From: Acidobacteriaceae bacterium KBS 83
GTDB taxonomy: Bacteria > Acidobacteriota > Terriglobia > Terriglobales > Acidobacteriaceae
Reading direction: 5' to 3'
NCBI GenBank assembly: GCA_000381585.1
Contig: KB906739.1
Location: forward strand, 1-64,000
Length of the DNA: 64,000 bases
Below the pieces are notes generated by a model, which saw only the letters and a program-made list of their open reading frames with translations, made no database searches and was not told where the DNA came from. Both the position numbers and the translations under genes were made by a program. Shown here one piece after another: positions 53,901 to 62,980 of this stretch (positions are counted from its first letter, which is position 1; the number at the start of each line of letters is the position of its first letter).

Positions 53901-55517
53901 ATGTCCAAACCTGTCGATCTTCCCGGCGTCGAAATACTCGCGCCGATTACTGAGACCCATGCCGATGTCCTTTCTCCGGAAGCGATCGATTTCATCGTAG
54001 ACCTGGAGCGAACGTTTAACGTGCGGCGCAAGGAACTGCTGAACGCACGAGAGGAGCGACAGAGGAGACTGGATGCCGGCGAGCGGCCCAATTTTCTCGA
54101 AGAAACGCGCTCCATACGTGAGTCCGAATGGACCGTGGCTCCTATGCCCGCCGATATCATCGACCGCCGCGTGGAGATTACCGGCCCCGTGGATCGCAAG
54201 ATGATCATCAACGCGCTCAATTCCGGTGCGAGGATTTTCATGGCCGACTTCGAGGACTCCAGCACTCCGACGTGGAACAACCTTCTCGACGGCCACATCA
54301 ATCTGCGCGATGCCGTCCGCCGCACCATCACCTATGCCGACCCTGCCACGGGAAAGCAGTACAAGCTCAACGAGAAGGTCGCAGTCCTCTTCGTTCGCCC
54401 GCGCGGCTGGCACCTGGAGGAGCGCCATGTGCTCGTGGATGGAGAGCCGATGTCGGGATCCATCTTCGATTTTGGCCTCTATTTTTTCCATAACGCCCAG
54501 GAACTGGTGGCGCGCGGCAGCGGACCATACTTCTATCTGCCCAAGATGGAGAGTCACTTGGAAGCGCGGCTGTGGAACGACGTCTTCATCCGCGCGCAAA
54601 AGGAAATCGGCTTGCCGCAGGGGACCATTCGAGGCACAGCGCTGATCGAAACCATCCTGGCAAGTTTTGAAATGGACGAGATTCTCTACGAGTTGCGCGA
54701 CCACTCCGCGGGGCTGAATTGCGGGCGCTGGGATTACATTTTCAGCTTCATCAAAAAATTCTCCAATGACAGCTGCGCGCTGCTGCCCGATCGTGCCCAG
54801 GTCACCATGACCACCCCTTTCATGCGCAGCTATTCGAAACTCGCCATCAAGACCTGTCACAGGCGCAACGCGCATGCTATGGGAGGTATGTCAGCGTACA
54901 TTCCGGTAAAGTCCGATCCGGTGGCGAATGAAAAGGCCATCGCGCAGGTGCGTGCGGACAAGGAACGCGAGGCTGGCGACGGGCACGATGGAACGTGGGT
55001 AGCGCATCCGGGACTGGTGTCGGTGGCGCAGGAGGTCTTCGATCGTCTGATGCCGCAGCCAAACCAGATATCGAAACAGTTGCCCGACTCCAATCCGACG
55101 GCCGAAGATCTGCTGCGGGTGCCGGAGGGCGAGATTACTGAAACCGGCCTGAAGCAGAATGTAGCCATCGGTCTGGGGTACCTGGAATCATGGCTGCGCG
55201 GCGTCGGCTGTGTGCCTCTGTTCAACCTGATGGAAGACGCCGCTACGGCGGAAATCAGCCGCGCGCAGCTCTGGCAGTGGATACACCACAAAGCCAAACT
55301 CACGGATGGCCGCGTTGTAAATATTGCCCTGGTGGAAAGCATGATCGACAACGAAGTCAAGCAACAGAAGAGCGCCGTTGATGAGCAACGATATGCCTCT
55401 TATGAAAAAGCCGCCGGATTGATGCGAGATCTAGTACGGGCCCCGAAGTTTGTTGAGTTCCTGACCGTGTCGGCATATCAGAGAGTTCTGAAGGAAGAGA
55501 AGTTCGTCGCGGGCTGA
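53901..55517 (+). CDS. aceB: Malate synthase A
   Basis: 538 residues from the second ATG (53901); ATG 53895 is also possible. Landmarks of the A-type enzyme: RRVEITGPVDRKMIINALNS, MADFEDSSTPTWNNLL (catalytic Asp region), VRPRGWHLEERHVLVDGEP, GTIRGTALIETILASFEMDE, AHAMGGMSAYIPVKSDPVAN and DGTWVAHPGLVSVA. It condenses glyoxylate with acetyl-CoA to malate. Following glcDEF, it makes a complete route from glycolate to malate. No isocitrate lyase gene is in the window. Confidence 0.95.
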   Translation: MSKPVDLPGVEILAPITETHADVLSPEAIDFIVDLERTFNVRRKELLNAREERQRRLDAGERPNFLEETRSIRESEWTVAPMPADIIDRRVEITGPVDRKMIINALNSGARIFMADFEDSSTPTWNNLLDGHINLRDAVRRTITYADPATGKQYKLNEKVAVLFVRPRGWHLEERHVLVDGEPMSGSIFDFGLYFFHNAQELVARGSGPYFYLPKMESHLEARLWNDVFIRAQKEIGLPQGTIRGTALIETILASFEMDEILYELRDHSAGLNCGRWDYIFSFIKKFSNDSCALLPDRAQVTMTTPFMRSYSKLAIKTCHRRNAHAMGGMSAYIPVKSDPVANEKAIAQVRADKEREAGDGHDGTWVAHPGLVSVAQEVFDRLMPQPNQISKQLPDSNPTAEDLLRVPEGEITETGLKQNVAIGLGYLESWLRGVGCVPLFNLMEDAATAEISRAQLWQWIHHKAKLTDGRVVNIALVESMIDNEVKQQKSAVDEQRYASYEKAAGLMRDLVRAPKFVEFLTVSAYQRVLKEEKFVAG

Positions 55518-55610
55518 AGCACCGGATCCTCAGGTCTCTATCGGGACCTGCATCCGGTCGCGCGTTTTTCAAAACACAATGACCGAAGGAAAAACGAGCA
55601 GCAGCTTCGT

Positions 55611-55686
55611 CATACCCCTGCATTCCATGCAAAAGGAATCAATACGGGACCGCAGGTCGGAAGTTCGAATCTTCCCAGGGTCACCA
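55611..55686 (+). repeat. tRNA-3'-end-like segment, copy 2 (better preserved; possible att site)
   Basis: The last 35 bases have a T arm (GGAAG-TTCGAAT-CTTCC) and end CAGGGTCACCA, as in a tRNA 3' end. Upstream, CCCTG (near 55616) could pair with CAGGG and TTCC/GGAA could form a short stem, but the conserved D-loop and anticodon arm are missing, so it is not a functional tRNA. The whole 76 bases match 19087-19170 with about ten mismatches and a 6-base gap, in the same orientation. It lies 93 bases after the malate synthase stop. Confidence 0.6.
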
Positions 55687-55829
55687 ATGATTCATCTGGC
55701 CACCGGCACGCCGTATCACTCCACAGCCGCTCACGCGGCGACGCTCCGCTCAAATCTCCACCAGGTAAAGTTCTCTGTAATAAGAGAGACCAGGGTTCAA
55801 CAACCAAGTGACACAAAGATTCGGACACG

Positions 55830-56576
55830 CTACCTCTTGTTCCCTGTTTTCGCCCCCTCTCGTCGCGAGAAATAAAGTTGCGCCTTCAGCCCTATGAAAT
55901 TTTTCTGCTTGTTCGGACTCTTCCCCGTATCGTTCTCATGCTCGTAGTACGCTTCGAGGTCCAGATGCTTGCCGATCGGGAACGTCGAGCCGGCATAGAG
56001 GTCCGTGCTCGCCCATTTGCTGTACTGACTCTCGTAAAAAGGCTCCGCCGCAACGTACGGCGCCAGGTGAAACGCCCGGATCGAGAACATCCTCTCAACC
56101 ATCAGCCTATTCCGATAACGCCAGGTGAATTTTCCATTCTGCCAGTCGAGATCGAAGCGATTCCGATCCGTAATCAAAACCTGATTCAGCAGTGGGTAGT
56201 GAAACGTCACCGCCTCGATCATCCGATTCTCCACCGCAGCATTCGGCGCAGTGATCACGCGGTATCCCGTCTCCACCACCACCGGCCGCGACTTTGTGGT
56301 GTCCAGATCGAGCGTAAGCACGTGCTTCATGTTCATCAGCGATTTTCGATAGAGCAGGACGCTCGGACCAAACGTAAATTGCTGTGGGTCGCCGCCATCC
56401 CGGTCATCTTTCGCTTGCAGATAGACTCGCGCCCTGGAATTGAACTCATAATGGACATCAACCTCGGGCAAAAATTGAGTTTCTGTCTTCTGCTGCGCGT
56501 GGACGTCGGCAGCGCACGCAAGCAGCATCCCTGCCACACACGCGCAACAAACCGTAGCAGGCAACTTCGTTGTCAT
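55830..56576 (-). CDS. DUF2490 outer-membrane-like protein
   Basis: 248 residues from ATG 56576, with signal MTTKLPATVCCACVAGMLLA and cleavage near VHAQQ. The body is the DUF2490 beta-strand pattern: TETQFLPEVDVHYEFNSRAR, LDWQNGKFTWRYRNRLMVER and HLAPYVAAEPFYESQYSKW, ending HLDLEAYYEHENDTG. These are probably small outer-membrane barrels of unknown function. It reads toward malate synthase; the end-to-end gap holds the tRNA-like segment. Confidence 0.82.
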   Translation of the reverse strand: MTTKLPATVCCACVAGMLLACAADVHAQQKTETQFLPEVDVHYEFNSRARVYLQAKDDRDGGDPQQFTFGPSVLLYRKSLMNMKHVLTLDLDTTKSRPVVVETGYRVITAPNAAVENRMIEAVTFHYPLLNQVLITDRNRFDLDWQNGKFTWRYRNRLMVERMFSIRAFHLAPYVAAEPFYESQYSKWASTDLYAGSTFPIGKHLDLEAYYEHENDTGKSPNKQKNFIGLKAQLYFSRREGAKTGNKR

Positions 56577-57071
56577 CTGCTCGATCGACCCATGGCCAAT
56601 ATGAGGGCCGTATCCTGTCCCCTCGCTACGGTCCGATGCATGTAAATATCCACCCTCTGAGCGACTGACAACTGGTTCGAACAACACACATGTTGCTCCA
56701 TAGTAGTGCCAGCTGAGTCCGCATACTCATTTGGTCGGGGCCGGCCCCGGTACAAGGCCGTCCAACACGTAGGCCCCGGCCGAGTTGGAGGCGCTGCTCA
56801 CACTATCATCTGTCGCCTGGTTCGCAAACCGTCACCTGGGCTCCCCGAACCACAGTCCCGCTACTGTCATTCGCAGTGCCGGTGACGCGGGATGCGGATT
56901 ACGCCCACGCGACAAAGCCCGCCAACAGGAGCAGAATAAGGATCGAGACGGTGCTCAGAACACCCTTTCATAACGACTAACTTTCCAGAAAACCATGACG
57001 TAAGAATTCCGCCATCATGCAGTCACATCAAGAGATCAGAGACTTTCGTCTAAATGAGTATGGGATCAAGA
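56577..57071. other. Divergent interval between DUF2490 and GH127 genes
   Basis: About 495 bases holding the promoter regions of two divergent genes. A 14-base perfect palindrome, CGGGGCCGGCCCCG, lies at 56736-56749; it is GC-rich and its meaning is unclear. No gene supported. Confidence 0.4.
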
Positions 57072-58919
57072 ATGACGACTTCGCGTAGACAGTTTCTCCA
57101 GTCGAGTTCCCTGACGGCTGCCGCCGTCACCAGTAGCGGTCTATGGAACCGCGCGGCGTGGGGTGCGGACACTCCCGATGCCGGCCTGCTCACGGAGTTC
57201 GGCTATGGCGACGTGCTCATGGCCAGCGACCTGCACGAATCGCAACTCATGACTTCGCACGCCGTGCTCATGGCACTCAGCGAAGACAGCCTGCTCAAGC
57301 CGCTGCGCGAGATGTCCGGCATGCCCGCGCCGGGCGAGGACCTCGGTGGCTGGTATGACTACGACCCCAATTACGACTATCGCAACCACTTCGACCGCGG
57401 CTTTGCTCCCGCATGCACCTTCGGGCAATGGGTATCCGCGCTCGCCCGCGCCTACGCCATTAACGGCGATGACGAAACTCGCCAGAAGGTGATCCGCCTC
57501 AACCGTCTCTACGCCCAGACCATCAGCGCAGACTTCTACATCAAGAACCGCTTCCCTGCCTATACCTACGACAAGCTGCTGCTCGGTCTCATCGACTCGC
57601 ACACTTACGTCAAAGACCCGCAGGCTTTCGCAATCCTCGAGCAGACGACAAACACAGCGCTCCCGCATCTGCCGGGCCACGCCGTCGAACATGACGTTGC
57701 ATGGCGAACAGACAAGGACCCTGATGACGCCTCGTGGAAATGGGACGAGTCCTACACCATCTCGGAGAATCTGTTTCTCGCCTCGCAACGCGGCGCCGGC
57801 CGCCGCTACTACGATCTCGGCGTGCAATACCTGGACGACAAAACCTGGTTCGATCCGCTTTCGCGAAATGAGAACGTGCTTGCTGGCCGGCACGCATACA
57901 GCTATGTGAACTCCCTTTGCTCTGCGATGATGGCCTACATGGTCGCCGGCAGCCAAAAGCATCTGCTTGCCGCGCGCAACGCTTTTGACATGTTGCAGGC
58001 CCAGAGCTTCGCCACTGGGGGCTGGGGCCCGGACGAAGCTCTCCGCGCTCCCGGCAGCAACGACGTCTACGACAGTCTCACCAACACCCACCACAGCTTT
58101 GAAACACCATGCGGCTCCTACGCGCACTTCAAGCTCACGCGTTACCTGCTCCGCGTCACACGCGATGCCCGCTACGGCGACAGCATGGAGCGCGTCATGT
58201 ACAACACCGTCCTCGGAGCCAAACCGTTGCAGGAAAACGGCGAAACCTTTTACTACGCCGACTACAATCACAACGCGCAGCGCGTCTACAAGGAAGCTCG
58301 CTGGCCCTGCTGTTCCGGCACGTTTCCTCAAGTGGCAGCGGATTACCGCATCAACATCTATCTGCGCGCGCCGCAGGCGGTATACGTCAACCTTTACGTC
58401 CCCTCGACCCTGCGCTGGAACTCGGACGGCGCTTCTCTCTCGCTGACCCAGGAAGGGGAATATCCCTTCGAAGATCACGTTACCTTCACGGTGACACGTT
58501 CGCGACCTACCGAGCTGACCCTGAACTTCCGCATTCCGCAATGGGCTGACGGCGCATCCGTCTCCGTCAACGGCACGCGACAAAAAGGCCTCGCGATCCC
58601 CGGACACTTTGCGGCGATCCGCCGCGAATGGAAGACCGGAGATCGCGTCGAACTCGAACTTCCTTTGAAAATGCGGCTCGAAACCATCGATGCCCGGCAC
58701 ACCAACACCGTCGCTCTGCTCCGCGGACCGCTGGTCCTGATGGCGGTAAAGCAGCAGCAGGAAGCTCCTACCCCGAACTTCACGCGCGGACAACTGCTCG
58801 CAGCCAGCCGCATCAGTGAACGGCAGTGGCAGGCGTCGTCCGCAAACGGCCCCGTAACGCTGCTTCCCTTCACATCACTCGGCAGCCGTCCCTACACAAC
58901 CTACGTAAAGCTCGCCTGA
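57072..58919 (+). CDS. GH127 family beta-L-arabinofuranosidase-like enzyme, Tat-exported
   Basis: 615 residues from ATG 57072; ATG 57054 is also possible. The twin-arginine signal is MTTSRRQFLQSSSLTAAAVT with cleavage near AWGAD. The (alpha/alpha)6 barrel of GH127 (formerly DUF1680) contains HHSFETPCGSYAHFKLTRYL and RWPCCSGTFPQVAADYRINI. These two segments supply the zinc-binding Glu and cysteines of the family, one of which acts as nucleophile. A beta-sandwich follows (LTLNFRIPQWADGASVSVNG). It is expected to release L-arabinose from plant glycans. Confidence 0.88.
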   Translation: MTTSRRQFLQSSSLTAAAVTSSGLWNRAAWGADTPDAGLLTEFGYGDVLMASDLHESQLMTSHAVLMALSEDSLLKPLREMSGMPAPGEDLGGWYDYDPNYDYRNHFDRGFAPACTFGQWVSALARAYAINGDDETRQKVIRLNRLYAQTISADFYIKNRFPAYTYDKLLLGLIDSHTYVKDPQAFAILEQTTNTALPHLPGHAVEHDVAWRTDKDPDDASWKWDESYTISENLFLASQRGAGRRYYDLGVQYLDDKTWFDPLSRNENVLAGRHAYSYVNSLCSAMMAYMVAGSQKHLLAARNAFDMLQAQSFATGGWGPDEALRAPGSNDVYDSLTNTHHSFETPCGSYAHFKLTRYLLRVTRDARYGDSMERVMYNTVLGAKPLQENGETFYYADYNHNAQRVYKEARWPCCSGTFPQVAADYRINIYLRAPQAVYVNLYVPSTLRWNSDGASLSLTQEGEYPFEDHVTFTVTRSRPTELTLNFRIPQWADGASVSVNGTRQKGLAIPGHFAAIRREWKTGDRVELELPLKMRLETIDARHTNTVALLRGPLVLMAVKQQQEAPTPNFTRGQLLAASRISERQWQASSANGPVTLLPFTSLGSRPYTTYVKLA

Positions 58920-59530
58920 GGCGGAGACAAATCACCTCTCCTCAAATGCCGGCCCGTCGACGTCTCCACATTCCCGGCAGCGCCAATCACCTCTATGCCA
59001 TCAGACGAGCCACGCCATACCCCTGCCTTCCTCTCTGTCGGCTGTCTTCCTGACTAACGGCCACTCAGAAATCGAGTCAAGAATTTGTTGCGTACGTAGC
59101 TTATGTGACTGCATTGCATTGGCTGCTGGCACACACATCGTGCTTCATAATTCCACAACCCCAGCCGTTTGATCATCATTTGCTCGTCGGAGCCGGGCAG
59201 ACAGAATCCCGTTGCTTTTCGACGGGCACACGGGTACGATGGGCCACCTCTAGACGTGACTACACTCACCGACAGCTATAAACAGTGGGTCTACGATATC
59301 GAGATATTTCCTCGCTGGGAGAGAACCCCCATTGAGGCGCAGATGCTTCTCTAGCGCCGAACCTCTTTATATCGCGAGTGCGAGAGCCAACCTGGTCGAC
59401 CGGGCTGGCTCCTCGGGGCCGTTAATTTGAAATGCCTTGGTTTCTCTGTCTCGTAGAGCCCGTTCATCTAGCCGATCGAGATAGCAGAGGCGGTGCACTT
59501 TTCCGTTAGAACAGAATCGAGGGCGCGATT
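58920..59530. other. Interval after GH127
   Basis: About 610 bases with only short frames, none supported by a ribosome site or recognisable family. Confidence 0.4.
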
Positions 59531-60949
59531 ATGTATCGACTTGAAGGTGTTCTGCTCGGCATCCTATTTCCAATAGTAGCAGCGGCTGAGACAGTCACGA
59601 TCACGAGCCCTTCGCCAACTGCAGGACAGCTGATTACGAACGGGTGTATTCAGGTATTTGCCGTTGCAAAGAGTAACGTTGGAGCAGGCATTAGCGGCTG
59701 GCGCGTTTACGTCGACGGCAAAGCTACCGCATTTAGAGCTCCAAATACCGCAAGAATCAGTACCAGGGTCTGTGTGCCTTCCGTGAGCATAGGTAATCAC
59801 ACGGTGAAGGTTAGAGCCTGGTCAGCAAATCAGGTCTTCGGTGATTCACCCCTTGTCAATGTCACGATTTCAGGCGCCTATAAAATTGTCGCTCCAAGTG
59901 GTGAAGCCTTAACCCCGACCACGGGCCAGTCTTTCAACAATGGCATGATCCGCGTGGCAACCAGCGCGTATTCGCCCTATCAGTTGACGACATGGATCGT
60001 ATATATCGACGGGCAGAGAGCTTTTACCTCCTACCCGGGTGCCATACAAGTCAAGACCGACCTGGAAGTGCCTCTTGGGACCCACACGGTCACCGTTCAC
60101 GTCTGGGACGTCAACCAGGTCATGAGAAGCTATACGGCCACCAATGTGGTTGTCACAAAAGGTCCAATGAATATCCCGCCTTTCGTAAAACCACCGTCAA
60201 CTGCGATTACACTGCGAAACCTCGACGACCAAGGTGCTTTACAGGGGGCCGTAAAGTGGCACGGACCTTTCACAGGCGCAGCTGCTTCTTGCAGAGGCGC
60301 GGACCTCGTCTGCAAAGCGATGGCTCCCGTTGCCGTGGCGAAGTCCATTCAGTTCGTCCCGACGCCGCTCCCGCTTCCCGTTGCAAGCGATGGAATGGTT
60401 GCGCGTTTCCAAATTCTTCCAGGCACGGAACAATACGGCAATGCGGGCTACGGAACCTCACTCTTCGACAATCACCCAGCCAAGGTGAACTATGTCTCGG
60501 ATATGTGGGTGATGCTTACGTCCACGAATATCCAGACTCTTGAACTGGATTTGTCGTTCAGCATGAATGGAAAAGAATTCATGATGGGCACACAATGCGA
60601 CTTCGCATCGGGACACTGGGACTTCTGGGACGATACCCCGGCCGTTCTGCCCGCACACCCCCATTGGCAAAAGGTTTCCCCTACACCCCAGAACAACGAT
60701 CTTGTCTGCAACATCCAGCCAAACCAATGGACTCATCTGCGGTTCAACATGGCCCACGACGCAACCTCTTATCATTTTGTTTCGCTTGAAATTGACGGGG
60801 TCAACCACTCTTTGAGCGAACTGCCTGCATCGTTGACAACTCGCCGCCGGAGCACCAATGGCACAGCTGTTCAAGTACAGCTCGATTCCAACAACTCTGC
60901 AACTCCGTTCAGCGTCTATATCGACGACTTTAATATCACGACATGGTAA
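59531..60949 (+). CDS. Exported protein with two Ig-like repeats and a C-terminal beta domain
   Basis: 472 residues. Signal MYRLEGVLLGILFPIVAAAE. Two related ~95-residue beta-sandwich repeats follow, at about 20-112 (SPSPTAGQLITNGCIQVFAV, WRVYVDGKATAFR, HTVKVRAWSANQVFGDSP) and 115-210 (TTWIVYIDGQRAFTS, HTVTVHVWDVNQVMRSY). The C-terminal ~240 residues form another beta-rich domain with several cysteines (HGPFTGAAASCRGADLVCKA, DFASGHWDFWDDTP), resembling a carbohydrate-binding or lectin-like fold. Typical Acidobacteria secreted protein; function unknown. Confidence 0.7.
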   Translation: MYRLEGVLLGILFPIVAAAETVTITSPSPTAGQLITNGCIQVFAVAKSNVGAGISGWRVYVDGKATAFRAPNTARISTRVCVPSVSIGNHTVKVRAWSANQVFGDSPLVNVTISGAYKIVAPSGEALTPTTGQSFNNGMIRVATSAYSPYQLTTWIVYIDGQRAFTSYPGAIQVKTDLEVPLGTHTVTVHVWDVNQVMRSYTATNVVVTKGPMNIPPFVKPPSTAITLRNLDDQGALQGAVKWHGPFTGAAASCRGADLVCKAMAPVAVAKSIQFVPTPLPLPVASDGMVARFQILPGTEQYGNAGYGTSLFDNHPAKVNYVSDMWVMLTSTNIQTLELDLSFSMNGKEFMMGTQCDFASGHWDFWDDTPAVLPAHPHWQKVSPTPQNNDLVCNIQPNQWTHLRFNMAHDATSYHFVSLEIDGVNHSLSELPASLTTRRRSTNGTAVQVQLDSNNSATPFSVYIDDFNITTW

Positions 60950-61356
60950 GGTGGCCGGAAAGCCGATAATCCCTCGATCTACGTACATCCGCGGTCTGGC
61001 CCTTGGACGCTTTAGTAGGAAATGCCTTCCGACTGACGGCCCGCCTAGGCTTGCTACCTACATCGCTGACACCTTTGGCAAACTCGCCTGAGGCCGAGGC
61101 GCGCCCGCTCGCCCCCGGGCGGTTCGGGGGCGCGTTCTATCTGTCAGAATTTCCAGTCGAATTGCCCTGGTCTGCGCCACATTAACATCTGTTGTGGTGA
61201 CCGTTACAGTTATCTGCCCAGGCCTCTATCTCGTCACAGATATATGTACTGTCTCGCGGCAGACGGCCTATAATCCTCGACGTTTTCGGGCCCCATGCAA
61301 TTCGCTCTCCCGCAATTTGACTCCACGCAAGTTTGCACTTGGTTGAGGAGGCTTCT
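60950..61356. other. Interval with a GC-rich hairpin
   Basis: About 400 bases. Near 61100-61140 CGCGCCC pairs with GGGCGCG around a GC-rich core, followed by TTCTATCT; it could act as a terminator for the Ig-repeat gene. No gene supported. Confidence 0.35.
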
Positions 61357-62568
61357 TTGAAACCAAACATGAAAGTTTTATGTTTGCTCTCAGCACTTTC
61401 CGCCGGCGGGGCCGTCGTCCAAGCCACAACTGTCCAGGTACTCTCTGCAGAGACGAATACGCAGGCTGCCGTCAGCACCGCGCCCGTGGCCTTCGTCTAC
61501 GTATCCAATACGCCCGGGAGCGGCGCAAACAAGGTCAACGCCTACGCTGCTGCGGCAAATGGAAAGCTCACTCCGGTCCCCGGTTCGCCATTCGCTAACA
61601 ACCTCACCAGCATGGTTGCGAACGGCAAATATCTGTTGGGCTCAAATAAGGCTGGTGTCTTCGTCGCCGCATTCTTGATCCAACCCAATGGCGCGCTCCA
61701 TTGGACAACGTCGACGAACGTCGTCAGATTCAATACGAGCGGCTGCGGGGGCATCTCTCCGCTGAATCTCGACCATACCGGCGCGACTTTGTATGTCGCC
61801 ACCACTGTCGGCAGCGAATGCGATTCCACCGAACATCAATCGTTCACCGTCGACAAGCGCACGGGCAGCCTTCGTTTTCTAGGTAGCACGTCGGACACCT
61901 TCCTGTTCGATACCCCGCTCTCGATTACCGCGAACAATCTCTATGCCTATGGAACCGATTGCGTTAATTTCCAGGGAAACTACACGGACACCTTCCATGT
62001 CTACAAGCGCGGCAGCAATGGACTTCTCACTCTTACCGCCATCAATCCTCCGACGCCGCCTCCGCCCACCTCCGGTGACTTTTACTGCCGGTCCCAAACC
62101 GCCGCAGACCCATCCAACCACCTCGCTGTCTCCGTGCAGGCAATCGATCTGTCGACTTCGCAGCCGGACGGTCAGCCGCAACTGGCCACCTACACCGCGA
62201 ATCCCTCGGGCAACCTCACCACCCCAAGTACTTCTGGAAACATGCCTGGGACCGCCGTCGGCTTCGTAAACGATCTCACAATGTCTCCCTCGGGCAAGCT
62301 TCTGGCAGTCGCTGGCCAGAGCGGATTACAGATCTTCCACTTCAACGGAAACGCTCCCATCACGGCGTATACCGGACTTCTCACCACGGATGATGTCGAG
62401 CAGTGTTTCTGGGACAACGCGAACCATCTCTACGCCATCAGCCGAAACACTGGTAAGCTGCGCGTCTTTACCATCACCCCGACCAGCCACAGCCAGGCCA
62501 CCGGCTCGCCATACTCGATACACGCGCCGGTAAACATCATCGTTCAGCCGAAGACGCCCGCTCCTTAG
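61357..62568 (+). CDS. Exported beta-propeller protein (lactonase-like fold)
   Basis: 403 residues from a TTG at 61357 with GAGGAGG five bases upstream; ATG 61369 is the alternative but lies 17 bases from that site. Signal VLCLLSALSAGGAVVQA. The body shows the blade pattern of YncE/6-phosphogluconolactonase-like propellers: FVYVSNTPGSGANKVNAYAA, NGKLTPVPGSPFANN, DKRTGSLRFLGSTSDTF, NGLLTLTAINPPTPP and SPSGKLLAVAGQSGLQIFHF. Such exported propellers are abundant in Acidobacteria; enzymatic activity is not evident. Confidence 0.72.
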   Translation: MKPNMKVLCLLSALSAGGAVVQATTVQVLSAETNTQAAVSTAPVAFVYVSNTPGSGANKVNAYAAAANGKLTPVPGSPFANNLTSMVANGKYLLGSNKAGVFVAAFLIQPNGALHWTTSTNVVRFNTSGCGGISPLNLDHTGATLYVATTVGSECDSTEHQSFTVDKRTGSLRFLGSTSDTFLFDTPLSITANNLYAYGTDCVNFQGNYTDTFHVYKRGSNGLLTLTAINPPTPPPPTSGDFYCRSQTAADPSNHLAVSVQAIDLSTSQPDGQPQLATYTANPSGNLTTPSTSGNMPGTAVGFVNDLTMSPSGKLLAVAGQSGLQIFHFNGNAPITAYTGLLTTDDVEQCFWDNANHLYAISRNTGKLRVFTITPTSHSQATGSPYSIHAPVNIIVQPKTPAP

Positions 62569-62980
62569 TGGATATTTGATATTTAAAGACAGTCAATAGG
62601 TCGTTTCACATCCCGAACCTGCACGCCTGTGTGCTCTTACCTCAGGCTACGGATCGGACTGTTGCCAGGATGGTCGTTTCATTTTTTAAGTACGCGAAAT
62701 ACGTACCGCGTGTCTGCATAATATTGCCAAAAATTTACGCGACCTTTTCTACCTGCTCGGCTACTCTTAACCTCCACCACGTTCTCACCCGTGTGAAGTA
62801 TGCAAGCCGGGGAAAGGCTCGATGTCTTCTACGCATTAAATATTTCCGAATCGGAGTGGTGGCAGAAGACAGTGAATTTCACGGTGCACTGAGTCACAGA
62901 AAAATGTACGCAAGGTGTTCTCGAATCGCTTAACATGTGGTTCCACTCCAACCCTCCCCCGAGAGTCGCCGAGGTGAACC
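62569..62980. other. Interval upstream of the last gene
   Basis: About 410 bases. A 100-codon + strand frame (62631-62933) is rich in rare-looking residues and has no ribosome site; I do not call it. Promoters for the next gene are expected here. Confidence 0.4.

Noticed and set aside
55611-55686. A functional tRNA gene
   Set aside because: The T arm and CCA end are good, but there is no canonical D arm, no proper anticodon arm and only a partial acceptor match. Copy 1 has mismatches with no compensating changes.
57141-58793. Long 550-codon minus-strand frame opposite GH127
   Set aside because: High-GC antisense frame with no recognisable domain; the + strand GH127 signature is unambiguous.
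62631-62933. 100-residue + strand protein
   Set aside because: No ribosome site, unusual composition and no similarity to a known family.
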